A stretch of 64,000 nucleotides of DNA, taken from assembly GCF_005843925.1 (NCBI RefSeq), contig NZ_VCBC01000016.1:1-64000 (forward strand), in the 5' to 3' direction. Below, one piece after another: positions 55,921 to 64,000 of this stretch. This stretch comes from Thalassotalea litorea (GTDB taxonomy: Bacteria; Pseudomonadota; Gammaproteobacteria; Enterobacterales; Alteromonadaceae). Below the pieces are notes generated by a model that worked only from the letters and a program-made list of their open reading frames with translations, ran no database searches and was not told the DNA's origin. The first letter of the stretch is position 1; each line of letters begins with the position of its first letter. Both the position numbers and the translations under genes were made by a program.

Positions 55921-57943
55921 AGTGACCTTACGTCGAACGTTTTATCGTTCCATAGCTATTTTGATCTTATCCATGGTTTTAGTGTTCGACTATCGCAGTG
56001 CATTGCAGCCTATCCCCCGCCTTTCGTTACTCAACATACTTGCCCATGAAAAGGCGGATGAATACCTGACGCTAGGAGTTGTAATTGACCTTTTATATTT
56101 TATTGTGGTGATTCTGGTCTTGCACGTATTATGGGCTTACATTATTACCATAAGTTGCTCCAGTTTTTATCGCAAAATGAAAAGTGATAATCAGCGCACA
56201 ATATTGTGGTTGATTTTGGTCGTGTTGCATTGGATATTGGTTTTGGCCATCAATTCCTACATTTATCCTACGTCTTTATTGAGTATTTACAGACATAGTT
56301 TTTTGGCGACATTATGGTTTATTACCCCGGTGGTGGGCGCCCTGCTATTTCTATTTTTTCAAGGGTTATGGCAACGCAATCAAAAAATACAGATCGCAGT
56401 ATTTGCAACCGCTTTTCTCTTTTTAATGACACCACCGATATTTTGGAAAAATGAAGACAAGTACAAAGACAAGCCAGACGTCATATTGATTGGTCTCGAT
56501 GGTTTACGCCCGGACCATCTACAATATACCAGCAGGCATAATACCCGCAATCAGGCTGTCAGCTACATGCCAAACCTTGACGACTTTCTCGATAAAACAA
56601 TTATTTACGATAGGGCTTATACGACATTGCCAAGAACCTTTGTTGCCTGGCAAAGCTTACTCACCAGTCAATACCCCCACCAGCATGGCGGCCGCTTCAA
56701 TATTCCTCACCCATCCTTAGTGAATAAGGATGTTGCCCCGTTAGAGTCATTGAAAAAGGCAAACTATCAAACTATCTATGCGCTAGATGAGCGCAGGTTT
56801 AACCATATAGACAAAGATTATGGATTTGATGAGATTGTTGGTCCAAGTATCGGTATAGCCGATCAACTCATTACTGGAGTATCAGATATTCCACTCATTA
56901 ATATTCTAACCAATGTATCTTTTGGAAAGTATTTCTTCCCATTTCTTTACCTAAATAGAGCTCAAGGGAAAACCTACGCTCCTGAGCTATTTAACAACGA
57001 AGTCATTAATCGATTAGATCCAATGCAACCCAACTTTATGGCAGTCCATCTGTGTATGCTCCACTGGCCTTATACCTCGAAAGATTTTATCAATGTAAAA
57101 CCCGAACTTTGGAACAATAACTACCCACACTTTATGTATGCTTCACTACTGGAAAAACTGGATCAGCAATTCGTCCATTTGATAAGTGGATTACAGCGAC
57201 TGGGGTATCTAGACAACGCCATAGTTTATGTGTTTTCGGATCATGGCGATGGCTTTCGCTTGGAGCGTGATAAAATAATGCCAGCTCCCAAATCTCCAGA
57301 ATTGAAGCTCAGAGTGACCTCTTGGGGACACGGGACTAACATCCTAGACCAAAGTCAGGCTCGAATATTGCTAGCATATAACCGGTTTAAAAATGGCCAA
57401 CCAGTCCACACGGCAAAAGTCGTGAACGGCGTTTTTTCAATCACCGCGATCATGCCTAGTATTTTGCAACAATTAAACCTTAGCGCTGGTAATATGCAAG
57501 GCAAGCCTTTTCCGATTGATGAGCCACAAAAACCTAAAGAGAAAATTGCATTTGTCGATTCCTCCTTACCAATGAAGTCAATCGATACCAGTTCCATTAA
57601 TGAAACCAGTCTGCTATATCGCTCCATGGATCATTATCAGGTCACCGCTAACGGGCATTTGGTAATGACCCCTGATGCCTACCAGGATTTTACTTACCTC
57701 AAACAAAGAGCTGTTTACTATAGGCAATGGCAGCTAGCTTATCTGCCAAACTTGGATGATTTAATCATCATCGATTTACATCGTAAAGAATGGTCGTTAT
57801 ACGATACGTACGTCGGGGAGGCTCCGAAACTTAAACTAAGGCACATGCTTTGCAATCATTACCAGTCATTACAGTTACCAGTATGTGAAGATAAACACAA
57901 TACTTTTCCTTCGGATTACTTACCGAGTACTGCGACAAAATGA
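55910..57943 (+). CDS. Membrane-anchored alkaline-phosphatase-superfamily enzyme (sulfatase/LTA-synthase-like)
   Basis: A 677-residue protein with about four to five N-terminal membrane helices (1-180) and a large periplasmic sulfatase-fold domain. The first metal site is Asp197 in LIGLDGLRPDHLQY. The nucleophile position is Thr243 in TLPRTFVAWQSLLTS, aligned with the Cys/Ser of sulfatases (CxPxRxxLLTG). The second metal site is VFSDHGDGFRLE followed by SWGHGTN. Threonine at that position is typical of phosphoethanolamine and phosphoglycerol transferases, so a phosphotransferase or phosphodiesterase acting on surface glycans is more likely than a sulfatase. The substrate is unknown. Confidence 0.8.
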   Translation: MMNKVTLRRTFYRSIAILILSMVLVFDYRSALQPIPRLSLLNILAHEKADEYLTLGVVIDLLYFIVVILVLHVLWAYIITISCSSFYRKMKSDNQRTILWLILVVLHWILVLAINSYIYPTSLLSIYRHSFLATLWFITPVVGALLFLFFQGLWQRNQKIQIAVFATAFLFLMTPPIFWKNEDKYKDKPDVILIGLDGLRPDHLQYTSRHNTRNQAVSYMPNLDDFLDKTIIYDRAYTTLPRTFVAWQSLLTSQYPHQHGGRFNIPHPSLVNKDVAPLESLKKANYQTIYALDERRFNHIDKDYGFDEIVGPSIGIADQLITGVSDIPLINILTNVSFGKYFFPFLYLNRAQGKTYAPELFNNEVINRLDPMQPNFMAVHLCMLHWPYTSKDFINVKPELWNNNYPHFMYASLLEKLDQQFVHLISGLQRLGYLDNAIVYVFSDHGDGFRLERDKIMPAPKSPELKLRVTSWGHGTNILDQSQARILLAYNRFKNGQPVHTAKVVNGVFSITAIMPSILQQLNLSAGNMQGKPFPIDEPQKPKEKIAFVDSSLPMKSIDTSSINETSLLYRSMDHYQVTANGHLVMTPDAYQDFTYLKQRAVYYRQWQLAYLPNLDDLIIIDLHRKEWSLYDTYVGEAPKLKLRHMLCNHYQSLQLPVCEDKHNTFPSDYLPSTATK

Positions 57944-57953
57944 GGCCAGGAGC

Positions 57954-58840
57954 ATGAAGAAAAGCCACAATTTTGTACTAAAATCAATACCTTTATTCTC
58001 AAAGCCATAAAAACTATGATGTGGTCAAAAGCTAACTATGGGCACTTTATTTATTTGTCATTGTTAGAACAATTAGATATACAATTTAATCACTTGCTGA
58101 AGCAATTGAAACACAAAGGTTATCTACACAATGCTGAAGTGTTCGTTATCTCTGATCACGGGGATAGTTTTAGACTCGAGGATGATAAATTAGCCCCAAT
58201 GATTGAATCTCAAAAGCAAGTTCTGAACGTTGATGCATTTGGTCATGGTACAAATGTATTAAATCAAAGCCAATCAGAAATATTGTTGGCTTATCAAAAA
58301 TATGTGGATGGGTCTCGTTTCCATCAGAGTACACTTTATCAAGGATTATATTCCATTATTGATATTGTGCCGAGCATTAATCGTACGTTGGATGAACCAC
58401 CTCCCAAAAACATTGACGGTCAAGCTTTACCATTATCACGCGCGCAACTTAATAAAGATCGATTTATATTTGTTGATTCGTCGGTGCCAATAAAATCTAT
58501 CGATACAAGCTTAATTAACCTGAAATACGTATTTTCTGAAACAATGGACACATACATTGCTGATACCAATGGACAACCTGTTTTAACGAATGACGCTTAC
58601 GAGCAATTTATTTTTAAACAGCATCGCGCGGTCTATTATAAAAACTGGCAATTTGCTTTTTTACCTGATCAAAAGGATTTAATTATTGTCGATCTCATTC
58701 AGCACAAATGGGCATATTTAAATGAATATCAAGGCAGTGCGCCTTGGAGAAGAATGCTCAAAAAACTTTGTACACACTACAAAAGTGAGATTAGATTTAG
58801 TGACGAAGATAAGTGTATTGATAGTCAGTCTATCAACTAA
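57954..58840 (+). pseudogene. Degraded paralogue of the preceding sulfatase-like enzyme
   Basis: From ATG 58016 an open frame of 274 codons aligns with the C-terminal half of the enzyme at 55910-57943: SDHGDSFRLEDDKLAP, FGHGTNVLNQSQSEILLAY, FVDSSVPIKSIDTSLIN and HRAVYYKNWQFAFLPD have direct counterparts. The membrane helices, first metal site and nucleophile are missing. At 57954 a good start (CCAGGAG before ATG) opens a different frame of 18 codons that ends at 58008, a likely remnant of the lost 5' end. The C-terminal frame has no ribosome site at its first ATG. Together these suggest a large internal deletion in an ancestral tandem duplicate. A stable half-enzyme cannot be excluded. Confidence 0.7.
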
Positions 58841-58901
58841 TCAAAAACGCCCTATCATTGGATAGGGTAAAACCCTATTTAGGCGTAGTGGATTATCAAT
58901 T

Positions 58902-60788
58902 TTGAAAGCACAAATTATATATAGGCACATCAACGCGATAGGGTTAGTTTTGATGTCATCTTTACTGCTTATCACTTTAGAATGGTTGTTTTTTTTAACT
59001 AAGCCATCTTTTCTCAGTTACTATCCCTTAAATGAGCGGATTTTTGTTCTCTTAAATTCTTATTTTTTACTCAGCATAATATTACTAGCACTATATTGTG
59101 TGATAATTATTTTCATATCCCCCTTATTTTTAATCAAAGCTCCCCCTGATTCCATTAAGAATATAAGATTCATTTTTATCCCAGTGCTTATATTTAGTGT
59201 TATTGTATTTTTAATTCTTGATAATAATACTTACATTTTATTTGGCTTTGCTTCGTATACCGTCTCCAACTTTATCTCGAGAGTTTTTTATGTCGGAATA
59301 CTTGTCGGATTAGCCATCTATTTTTATCGAAAGTTTAACCATTGGTTTGATCGTCTAAATGTAAATAGATTCGCTTATAAAAAGCTTATTTGTAGTTTTA
59401 CTTTTATTTTTATTTTTATCATGTCCTCAATGTCAGTCATATTAAGCGCAAAACCTTCAAATACACCTCGACAAGAAGTAAAAAGCGATAAAGATACGCG
59501 TCAATTACCAAACATAATCATTTTCAGTGCAGACGGCGTAAATTCTAAGCAGATGTCGGTATATGGTTTCCAAAAATCAACCACTCCATTTTTTGAAACT
59601 ATAAAAGACGAATTAGCCATATTTCAAAATCACTATACAAATTCTGAAAAAACCACGGGTTCTATTGGTGCATTATTAACAGGAAAACTGCCGACACACA
59701 CCAAAGTGATATTTCGGCCTGATGCATTTAGAGGGCCAGATAGATTTGAACATTTACCAGCAATCCTAAAAAATCTAGGCTATTACAACATCGATATCAG
59801 TGTCAGGCATTATGTTGATGCGGAAGATTTAGACTTAAATGAGTCTTTTAATTATGCTAATGATAGGTATATTTATAAGAGAACAGGGGTTAATCGATGG
59901 TTATATATAGCCCTACCTGGGACGTCTAAATTTATTGAAAGTATCTGGGATCGATTGTCATTTCGTTTTTACCATTTAAGCTATTTAAACAAATGGAAAA
60001 ATCCCTTTCAAATTGTAACTCAAGCAGATGATTTGGAAGACCATCTTTCAGATATCCCGAGAATGCAAACACTGCTAGATAAAATTTCAAAAACACCGCC
60101 TCCATTCTTTATAAACGTTCATCTTCTTGGCCCCCATGGCAATAAGTTTATTTACGAAAAGCCAATATTTACCCGAACAAAAAGCCAACCAAAAGGTTGG
60201 ATGATGGAGCATTATAACAACGCAATTTATCAATGGGATGAATATGCTAAGCAAATATATTCCGCCTTGGAAAAACAACAACAACTAGAAAATACATTGC
60301 TCATTTTTAATAGTGATCACGGATTACGACACAGCATTAAAAATAGTTTGCCGTTAATGATTCGATTTCCAGGTAAGGCGGTCACAGGAGTGGTCAACAC
60401 GCCATCACAAAGAATAGATATCGCCCCTACCATATTGGATTATTTAGATATCTCTCAACCTTCCTGGATGATTGGGCAGAGTTTGCTTAAAGCCGATAGA
60501 GTTCATGAACCAATATTTATTGCAGGGGCAAGTTTCACACGCAAAATGAACAACCAAAACTGGAAAGTATCTGCATCTTTAGAGCCCCCTTATTATTCAC
60601 TGGGCACACTCTCGATAATTTATTGCGGACATTTAGCCACATTAAATCTGATTGACGAAAGCGAACAAACAATGACTACTACCAATTTAGAAGAGGCTGA
60701 ATACCCTTGTCCTAGAAAAGACTTTACCCCTAAAGAAGCGGAAGATTTGCTACGTCAACATTTGCAAGAAAACTATCCTAAAATTTAA
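58902..60788 (+). CDS. Second membrane-anchored sulfatase/LTA-synthase-like enzyme
   Basis: A 628-residue protein, only distantly like the one at 55910. It has four to five N-terminal membrane helices (about 1-185) and a periplasmic catalytic domain. Metal site 1 is IIFSADGVNSKQMSVYG. The nucleophile position is the first Thr of KTTGSIGALLTGKLPTH. Metal site 2 is LLIFNSDHGLRH, and INVHLLGPHGNKF resembles the HxxGPH of phosphoethanolamine transferases (EptA-type LLGSHG). Its base composition is more A/T-rich than its neighbours, a hint of recent acquisition. The start is TTG 58902; the next ATG (58953) would cut into the first helix. It overlaps the methyltransferase gene tail to tail by four bases. 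Confidence 0.8.
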   Translation: MKAQIIYRHINAIGLVLMSSLLLITLEWLFFLTKPSFLSYYPLNERIFVLLNSYFLLSIILLALYCVIIIFISPLFLIKAPPDSIKNIRFIFIPVLIFSVIVFLILDNNTYILFGFASYTVSNFISRVFYVGILVGLAIYFYRKFNHWFDRLNVNRFAYKKLICSFTFIFIFIMSSMSVILSAKPSNTPRQEVKSDKDTRQLPNIIIFSADGVNSKQMSVYGFQKSTTPFFETIKDELAIFQNHYTNSEKTTGSIGALLTGKLPTHTKVIFRPDAFRGPDRFEHLPAILKNLGYYNIDISVRHYVDAEDLDLNESFNYANDRYIYKRTGVNRWLYIALPGTSKFIESIWDRLSFRFYHLSYLNKWKNPFQIVTQADDLEDHLSDIPRMQTLLDKISKTPPPFFINVHLLGPHGNKFIYEKPIFTRTKSQPKGWMMEHYNNAIYQWDEYAKQIYSALEKQQQLENTLLIFNSDHGLRHSIKNSLPLMIRFPGKAVTGVVNTPSQRIDIAPTILDYLDISQPSWMIGQSLLKADRVHEPIFIAGASFTRKMNNQNWKVSASLEPPYYSLGTLSIIYCGHLATLNLIDESEQTMTTTNLEEAEYPCPRKDFTPKEAEDLLRQHLQENYPKI

Positions 60789-62191
60789 GCATGGTGTTTT
60801 TTCAGTAAATAAATGTTGCGATGGCTACCCTCAATTTTTGCGGATTTAACAACGTCAAAATGGTTGTGAATAGCTTTCTCAAAGGTTGAAATATTATAGT
60901 CTATAAAAATATCTTTACGAGTGCTTAACATGCGCTGTACCTGTGAATCTTTTTTATCTACGAACTCGATAATCAAATAACGTTTGGTCATTGTAGCCAG
61001 ACTTGAAATAAAAACATCCAGCGGAACATTATTCCCTATAACCATATGATGAATAACAGCAAGTACCATTACCAGATCAAACTTAGCTCTATGCATGAAT
61101 GATTCTCGCTCTCGGTTATGCCACCCTATGCCCGGTGACGGGTTGGTTAAGTCGAATAGCAACGGAAGTATATTCAGTTCAGGTTTGGCAACACAACGCT
61201 GATAAAGAGCCTCAATGGCCCTAAAATCCACATCAAATGCGACAACCTGTTGACAGTGTAGCCCGCAGAGTTGAGTGAATTCTCCGCTATTAGAACCTAG
61301 GTCTGCGATCAAAGATAAAGGTGTATGAGTTTCATTTAAAAAAGCCTCAACAATCGCCTTTTTTTCCAGTGACTGAGATGAGCTATAATCGTTTACTTGG
61401 TAGTAATCACCCCATTCAGTTTCCGTTTCATTCATGAATAGTCTATTAACAGTATTTCTCAGGTTAGATATTAGTGCCGTCAATTTTTCGGCATTGAGGT
61501 TGGCTGATTTAAGTCGAGAGCTTGCTCCATTTAACTTGCGTACATCCGAAAAGTGACGCTGTGATTTTGCATGTAAATGGAGATGAGAAAGAATTCCAAA
61601 ATTTACCCAGCTTTTTTTAGGAAGAAGTTTACTAACAAAGTCCAAAGGTAATCCATCGATAAAGTTTCGGCTGAAAAGGCTAAAACGATAATCGACTTGT
61701 TGTGTTAAAAGCAACGGAGCCAAAAAATGCTGACAAAACTGTCTATAAGCAACCCAAGGGCCTTCATCATAACGAGTGAAAGACAGCGTATCGATGAAAA
61801 CAGGACGACTATTAATAAATTGAATATTAAACGCACTTGCATCTTTTAATGTAAAACCATGTTCAAGTGCCAACAATTGGATATCTAACGTTAAAAGCGC
61901 AGCATCTTTAAGCTGAGAGAAACACCATTCATAGGGATAGCTGATATATGGTATCGGTTGCGGTTTGATTACGGCTTGTTCTTCGGTTAATTCAAATTCA
62001 TCAGAAACATCCAAATGGGGTATCAGCCAACCTCGTGAAGTCAATTCTTTATAAAATTTTGACTGATAAAAACTATCAAATTCAGCCTTCCCCACAGTAT
62101 TTATTTTCCTATATACCTGGTTGTTTTTGATAAAAACGTAACCAGCAGGATCTCGAAAAGAAGCGGGATGTGGAACAGAAGTCTTAGTCAT
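60785..62191 (-). CDS. Class I SAM-dependent methyltransferase with long N-terminal region
   Basis: A 468-residue cytoplasmic protein. The C-terminal half has motif I LIADLGSNSGEFT, motif II VVAFDVDF and FDLVMVLAVIHHMV, typical of class I methyltransferases. The N-terminal ~280 residues (SFRDPAGYVFIKNNQVYR, DASAFNIQFINSRPVFIDTLSF) match the NoeA-related nodulation-protein type, whose substrates are poorly known. ATG 62191 is chosen; a TTG at 62212 with GGGA is an alternative. It converges with the sulfatase-like gene and diverges from the YLDPGTGS gene. Confidence 0.8.
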   Translation of the reverse strand: MTKTSVPHPASFRDPAGYVFIKNNQVYRKINTVGKAEFDSFYQSKFYKELTSRGWLIPHLDVSDEFELTEEQAVIKPQPIPYISYPYEWCFSQLKDAALLTLDIQLLALEHGFTLKDASAFNIQFINSRPVFIDTLSFTRYDEGPWVAYRQFCQHFLAPLLLTQQVDYRFSLFSRNFIDGLPLDFVSKLLPKKSWVNFGILSHLHLHAKSQRHFSDVRKLNGASSRLKSANLNAEKLTALISNLRNTVNRLFMNETETEWGDYYQVNDYSSSQSLEKKAIVEAFLNETHTPLSLIADLGSNSGEFTQLCGLHCQQVVAFDVDFRAIEALYQRCVAKPELNILPLLFDLTNPSPGIGWHNRERESFMHRAKFDLVMVLAVIHHMVIGNNVPLDVFISSLATMTKRYLIIEFVDKKDSQVQRMLSTRKDIFIDYNISTFEKAIHNHFDVVKSAKIEGSHRNIYLLKKHHA

Positions 62192-62302
62192 AAATCTGTC
62201 ATTGGTTTGCAAGTGATCCCTAAAATATAATCGAAACCATCAATTTTGCAGATTTTCAAATTACTTCTATAGTTTTAACGTTGTCATAAAAGAGTTGTAG
62301 AC

Positions 62303-62548
62303 ATGAAATATTCTCACCTATTATCCACGGTTTTATTCTTTCTAATTTCTTTTCCTTGTTTGGCTTATTTAGACCCAGGTACAGGAAGTATTATTGTCCA
62401 GGGGATTATTGCTTCAATTGCGCTAGGCTTAGCAACCATAAAAATGTGGTGGCATAAACTAGCAAGCGTATTTAGAAAATCCGATCCCGACTCTGCAAAT
62501 GAATTAGCTTCAAAGGAAAGTGAAAAGGAAGACCATTCCCAACATTAA
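62303..62548 (+). CDS. Small YLDPGTGS membrane protein
   Basis: An 81-residue protein with a signal or first helix (SHLLSTVLFFLISFPCLA), then YLDPGTGSIIVQ, a second helix (GIIASIALGLATIKMWW) and a charged tail (ESEKEDHSQH). The (Y/A)xDPGTGS motif marks a widespread family of small membrane proteins of unknown function. From memory these often lie beside NoeA-like methyltransferases and alkaline-phosphatase-superfamily enzymes, as here. It overlaps the GNAT gene tail to tail by four bases. ATG 62303 lies 12 bases after a weak GAG. Confidence 0.75.
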   Translation: MKYSHLLSTVLFFLISFPCLAYLDPGTGSIIVQGIIASIALGLATIKMWWHKLASVFRKSDPDSANELASKESEKEDHSQH

Positions 62549-63144
62549 ATTACGTAAAATTCAAACATAGCGACTTCTTCTCCGTCCAGATAGCTTTGAT
62601 GGTGCTTAAAACAAAACCCGAGCCGTTGAAGCAAGTTGCGGGATGCAGAATTATCGAGTGAGCAGAAAGCCAATACTTTGTTTAAAGAGAGAGATTTTAG
62701 TTCGTATTCCAGAACTTTGATAGCCGCTTCATACCCATAACCCTGCCCTGTATAACGTTCAAGAAATGCAAAACCAAGATCCGGAGCCGGTAAAAAATCG
62801 CGCTGTAGCAATCCACAAACGCCAATGGGGTCACCTTCGCTGCCATCGGCTCGTTTTACTGAAACCAAATGCAAGGCAAAGCCATTATCAAGCAAGCTTT
62901 GCATCGGGCCGGTGCGAATGTATTCACGGGCCTGCTCTAGGTTGCGTACTTGCTTATCACCAATGTATTGCAAAAAACCCGGATCGTTTAACAGATCAAG
63001 AATGAAAGCAGCTTCATGTTCAGTGATAGGACGAATGACTAATCGGTCGGTAAATATTGGGTACACGGTTTCGTATTGCAAGCGTATGAATTTAAAGAAT
63101 AAGGTGATGTATTTTCGCAGAAAAGTAAAGGGATTCGTGGACAC
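62545..63144 (-). CDS. GNAT family N-acetyltransferase (RimJ/RimL-like)
   Basis: A 199-residue protein with the ribosomal-protein-acetyltransferase pattern: FTDRLVIRPITEHEAAFILDLLNDPGFLQYIGDKQVRNLEQAREYI, then the acetyl-CoA loop LERYTGQGYGYEAAIKVLEY and the closing SLDNSASRNLLQRLGF. The first ~30 residues are extra and basic. The GTG start (63144) has no clear ribosome site, so the true start could be a little downstream. The substrate is unknown. It is likely a stand-alone gene whose 5' side borders the tandem repeat region. Confidence 0.85.
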   Translation of the reverse strand: MSTNPFTFLRKYITLFFKFIRLQYETVYPIFTDRLVIRPITEHEAAFILDLLNDPGFLQYIGDKQVRNLEQAREYIRTGPMQSLLDNGFALHLVSVKRADGSEGDPIGVCGLLQRDFLPAPDLGFAFLERYTGQGYGYEAAIKVLEYELKSLSLNKVLAFCSLDNSASRNLLQRLGFCFKHHQSYLDGEEVAMFEFYVI

Positions 63145-63201
63145 TTTGTAAACTGCGCAATGTCAGGTGACAAGATAGAGAATGGTGACAAGATGGAGAA
63201 T

Positions 63202-63518
63202 GGTGACAGACACGGAAAACGACGCAGTGCCAGGTGACAATTCGAAATAGAATTTCGAACAAAGACAGTTCGGTATCGAAGATACCAAACAGGTGACAAG
63301 CTGGAGAATGGTGACAGACACTACAAACGACGCAGTGCCAGGTGACAATTCGAAATAGAATTTCGAACAAAGACAGTTCGGCATCAAAGATACCGAACAG
63401 GTGACAGGCTAGAGAATGGTGACAGACACGGCAAACAACGCAGTGTCAGGTGACAATTCGAGATGAAATTTCGAACAAAGACAGTTCGGCATCGAAGATA
63501 CCGAACAGGTGACAGGCT
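63202..63518. repeat. 108-bp tandem repeat, about 2.9 copies
   Basis: Units start at 63202, 63310 and 63418, exactly 108 bases apart. GGTGACA divides each into modules. One module carries two inverted repeats: TTCGAAAT-AGA-ATTTCGAA (63241-63259 and 63349-63367; the third copy reads TTCGAGAT-GAA-ATTTCGAA) and GTTCGGTATC-GAA-GATACC... (63268-63290, 63376-63398, 63484-63506). Shorter partial modules (GGTGACAAGATRGAGAAT) precede the array at 63176-63202. The frames open through it are by-products of the 108-base (36-codon) period. The remaining bases to 63670 hold no gene. Confidence 0.93.
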
Positions 63519-63670
63519 CAGCAGAGGCACTTCGTTGACACCTTTAGACACCGTTGCTTTTTTACACCCTTTGACAGTCCCAATGCTCTTTCTGCGCACT
63601 GAATCCTGAACCCTGCAACCTATTTACGCTGCGATCCCATCGGCAACAATAGAACCTCTTCTTAAGCGTT

Positions 63671-64000
63671 TTACATCGGTTTTAAAAACGGATAAGCGTT
63701 TTGAATGTCCTTTTCATACTGCTCACAAAATTCACCATCAGGGCCTTCGGCGTTCAATTCGCCATATTTTTGATTGGCTTCATCTCTGACATGTTCCCAG
63801 CTAATGCCTTCGATGCTTTGATAGCCCTCAGAGAAAGCTTTAAGTTTCGATAGCTCCTTAAACTTTTCAGGATCTACCGGCTTATCGCATTGCTTGGTCA
63901 GATAAATCATTTTGCCCGCAGCTTCCGCCAAAAGCATTTCAATTTTATTTCTTTCTTCTGCATTTGGCGCCTCAGCGGCAACAACACAGGTACTTAACAA
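63671..64000 (-). CDS. Partial secreted hypothetical protein
   Basis: The last 109 codons of a gene that runs off the right edge. The visible N-terminal part, LLSTCVVAAEA, looks like the end of a signal peptide, so little is missing. The mature part is acidic, with two cysteines (KQCDKPVD and EFCEQYE) that probably pair. The family is not recognised. It reads leftwards towards the tandem repeat. Confidence 0.65.
   Translation of the reverse strand: MLSTCVVAAEAPNAEERNKIEMLLAEAAGKMIYLTKQCDKPVDPEKFKELSKLKAFSEGYQSIEGISWEHVRDEANQKYGELNAEGPDGEFCEQYEKDIQNAYPFLKPM

Noticed and set aside
58850..58867. Terminator after the degraded sulfatase copy
   Set aside because: CCCTATC/GATAGGG forms a hairpin, but the T run is on the minus-strand side, where no gene needs terminating.
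55910..60788. True sulfatases
   Set aside because: The CxPxR/SxPxR formylglycine signature is absent; Thr occupies the nucleophile position in both full-length proteins.
63039..63599. Repetitive CHHSP-rich reading frames on the minus strand
   Set aside because: They exist in all three frames because the 108-base period is a multiple of three and stop-poor; none has a ribosome site or recognisable domain.

Overview
The window looks like the chromosome of a marine-type gammaproteobacterium. The order clpB-pgeF-rluD-bamD, then minor pilin genes followed by ispH-fkpB-lspA-ileS-ribF-murJ-rpsT, and then thyA-lgt-(TSUP)-ptsP-rppH, closely follows blocks known from Pseudomonas aeruginosa. The presence of mutH and a ThyA of the Vibrio/Shewanella type point to the same class. 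I cannot fix the genus; a Kangiella/Aliikangiella-like organism is a guess. No rRNA, tRNA, prophage, insertion sequence or CRISPR array was seen.

Layout. 1-8.6 kb holds housekeeping genes: a DUF4124 protein, ClpB, PgeF, RluD, BamD, GlnB, a small lipoprotein and NadE. 8.6-22.9 kb is a dense type IV pilus minor-pilin island with 14 prepilin-type genes in three sets. Two sets, fimT-pilW-pilX-pilV, are clear tandem paralogues on the minus strand, with a pilE at the end of the second. Their PilV-like proteins carry about 600 extra cysteine-rich residues, and no PilY1 adhesin is present. A third, more diverged set (pilV-pilW-pilX-pilE-like) runs on the plus strand and meets a lone fimT/gspH-like gene. 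23-39.3 kb is again core: the ispH-to-murJ operon, rpsT, thyA-lgt, a TSUP permease, ptsP, rppH, mutH and yeaD. 39.4-52.6 kb is a complete Tad/Flp pilus locus on the minus strand (flp, cpaA, an AAA+ ATPase, cpaB, rcpA/cpaC, a lipoprotein, tadG, two tadE-like genes, cpaE/tadZ, cpaF/tadA, tadB, tadC, tadD). It is preceded on the same strand by an AraC-type regulator and an L,D-transpeptidase. 55.5-62.5 kb is an accessory envelope cluster: a small membrane protein, two full alkaline-phosphatase-superfamily (sulfatase/LTA-synthase-like) membrane enzymes with a threonine at the nucleophile position, a degraded third copy, a SAM methyltransferase and a small YLDPGTGS membrane protein. The end holds a GNAT acetyltransferase, a 108-bp tandem repeat and a partial periplasmic protein.

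How the genes work together. The pilin island should build or prime type IV pili, with the two giant PilV proteins the likeliest adhesive tip subunits. The Tad locus makes a second surface fibre, for which a wall-remodelling L,D-transpeptidase may make room. LspA and Lgt mature the many lipoproteins seen here (BamD, TadD and others).

The most unusual non-coding structure is a family of modular hairpin arrays. Between rpsT and thyA, at ptsP-rppH and again near the right end, short inverted repeats with a three-base centre (core ATC-RAA-GAT) alternate with a fixed linker (TTTCGGGTAC at the first two loci, GGTGACA at the third). They do not match a repeat class I know.
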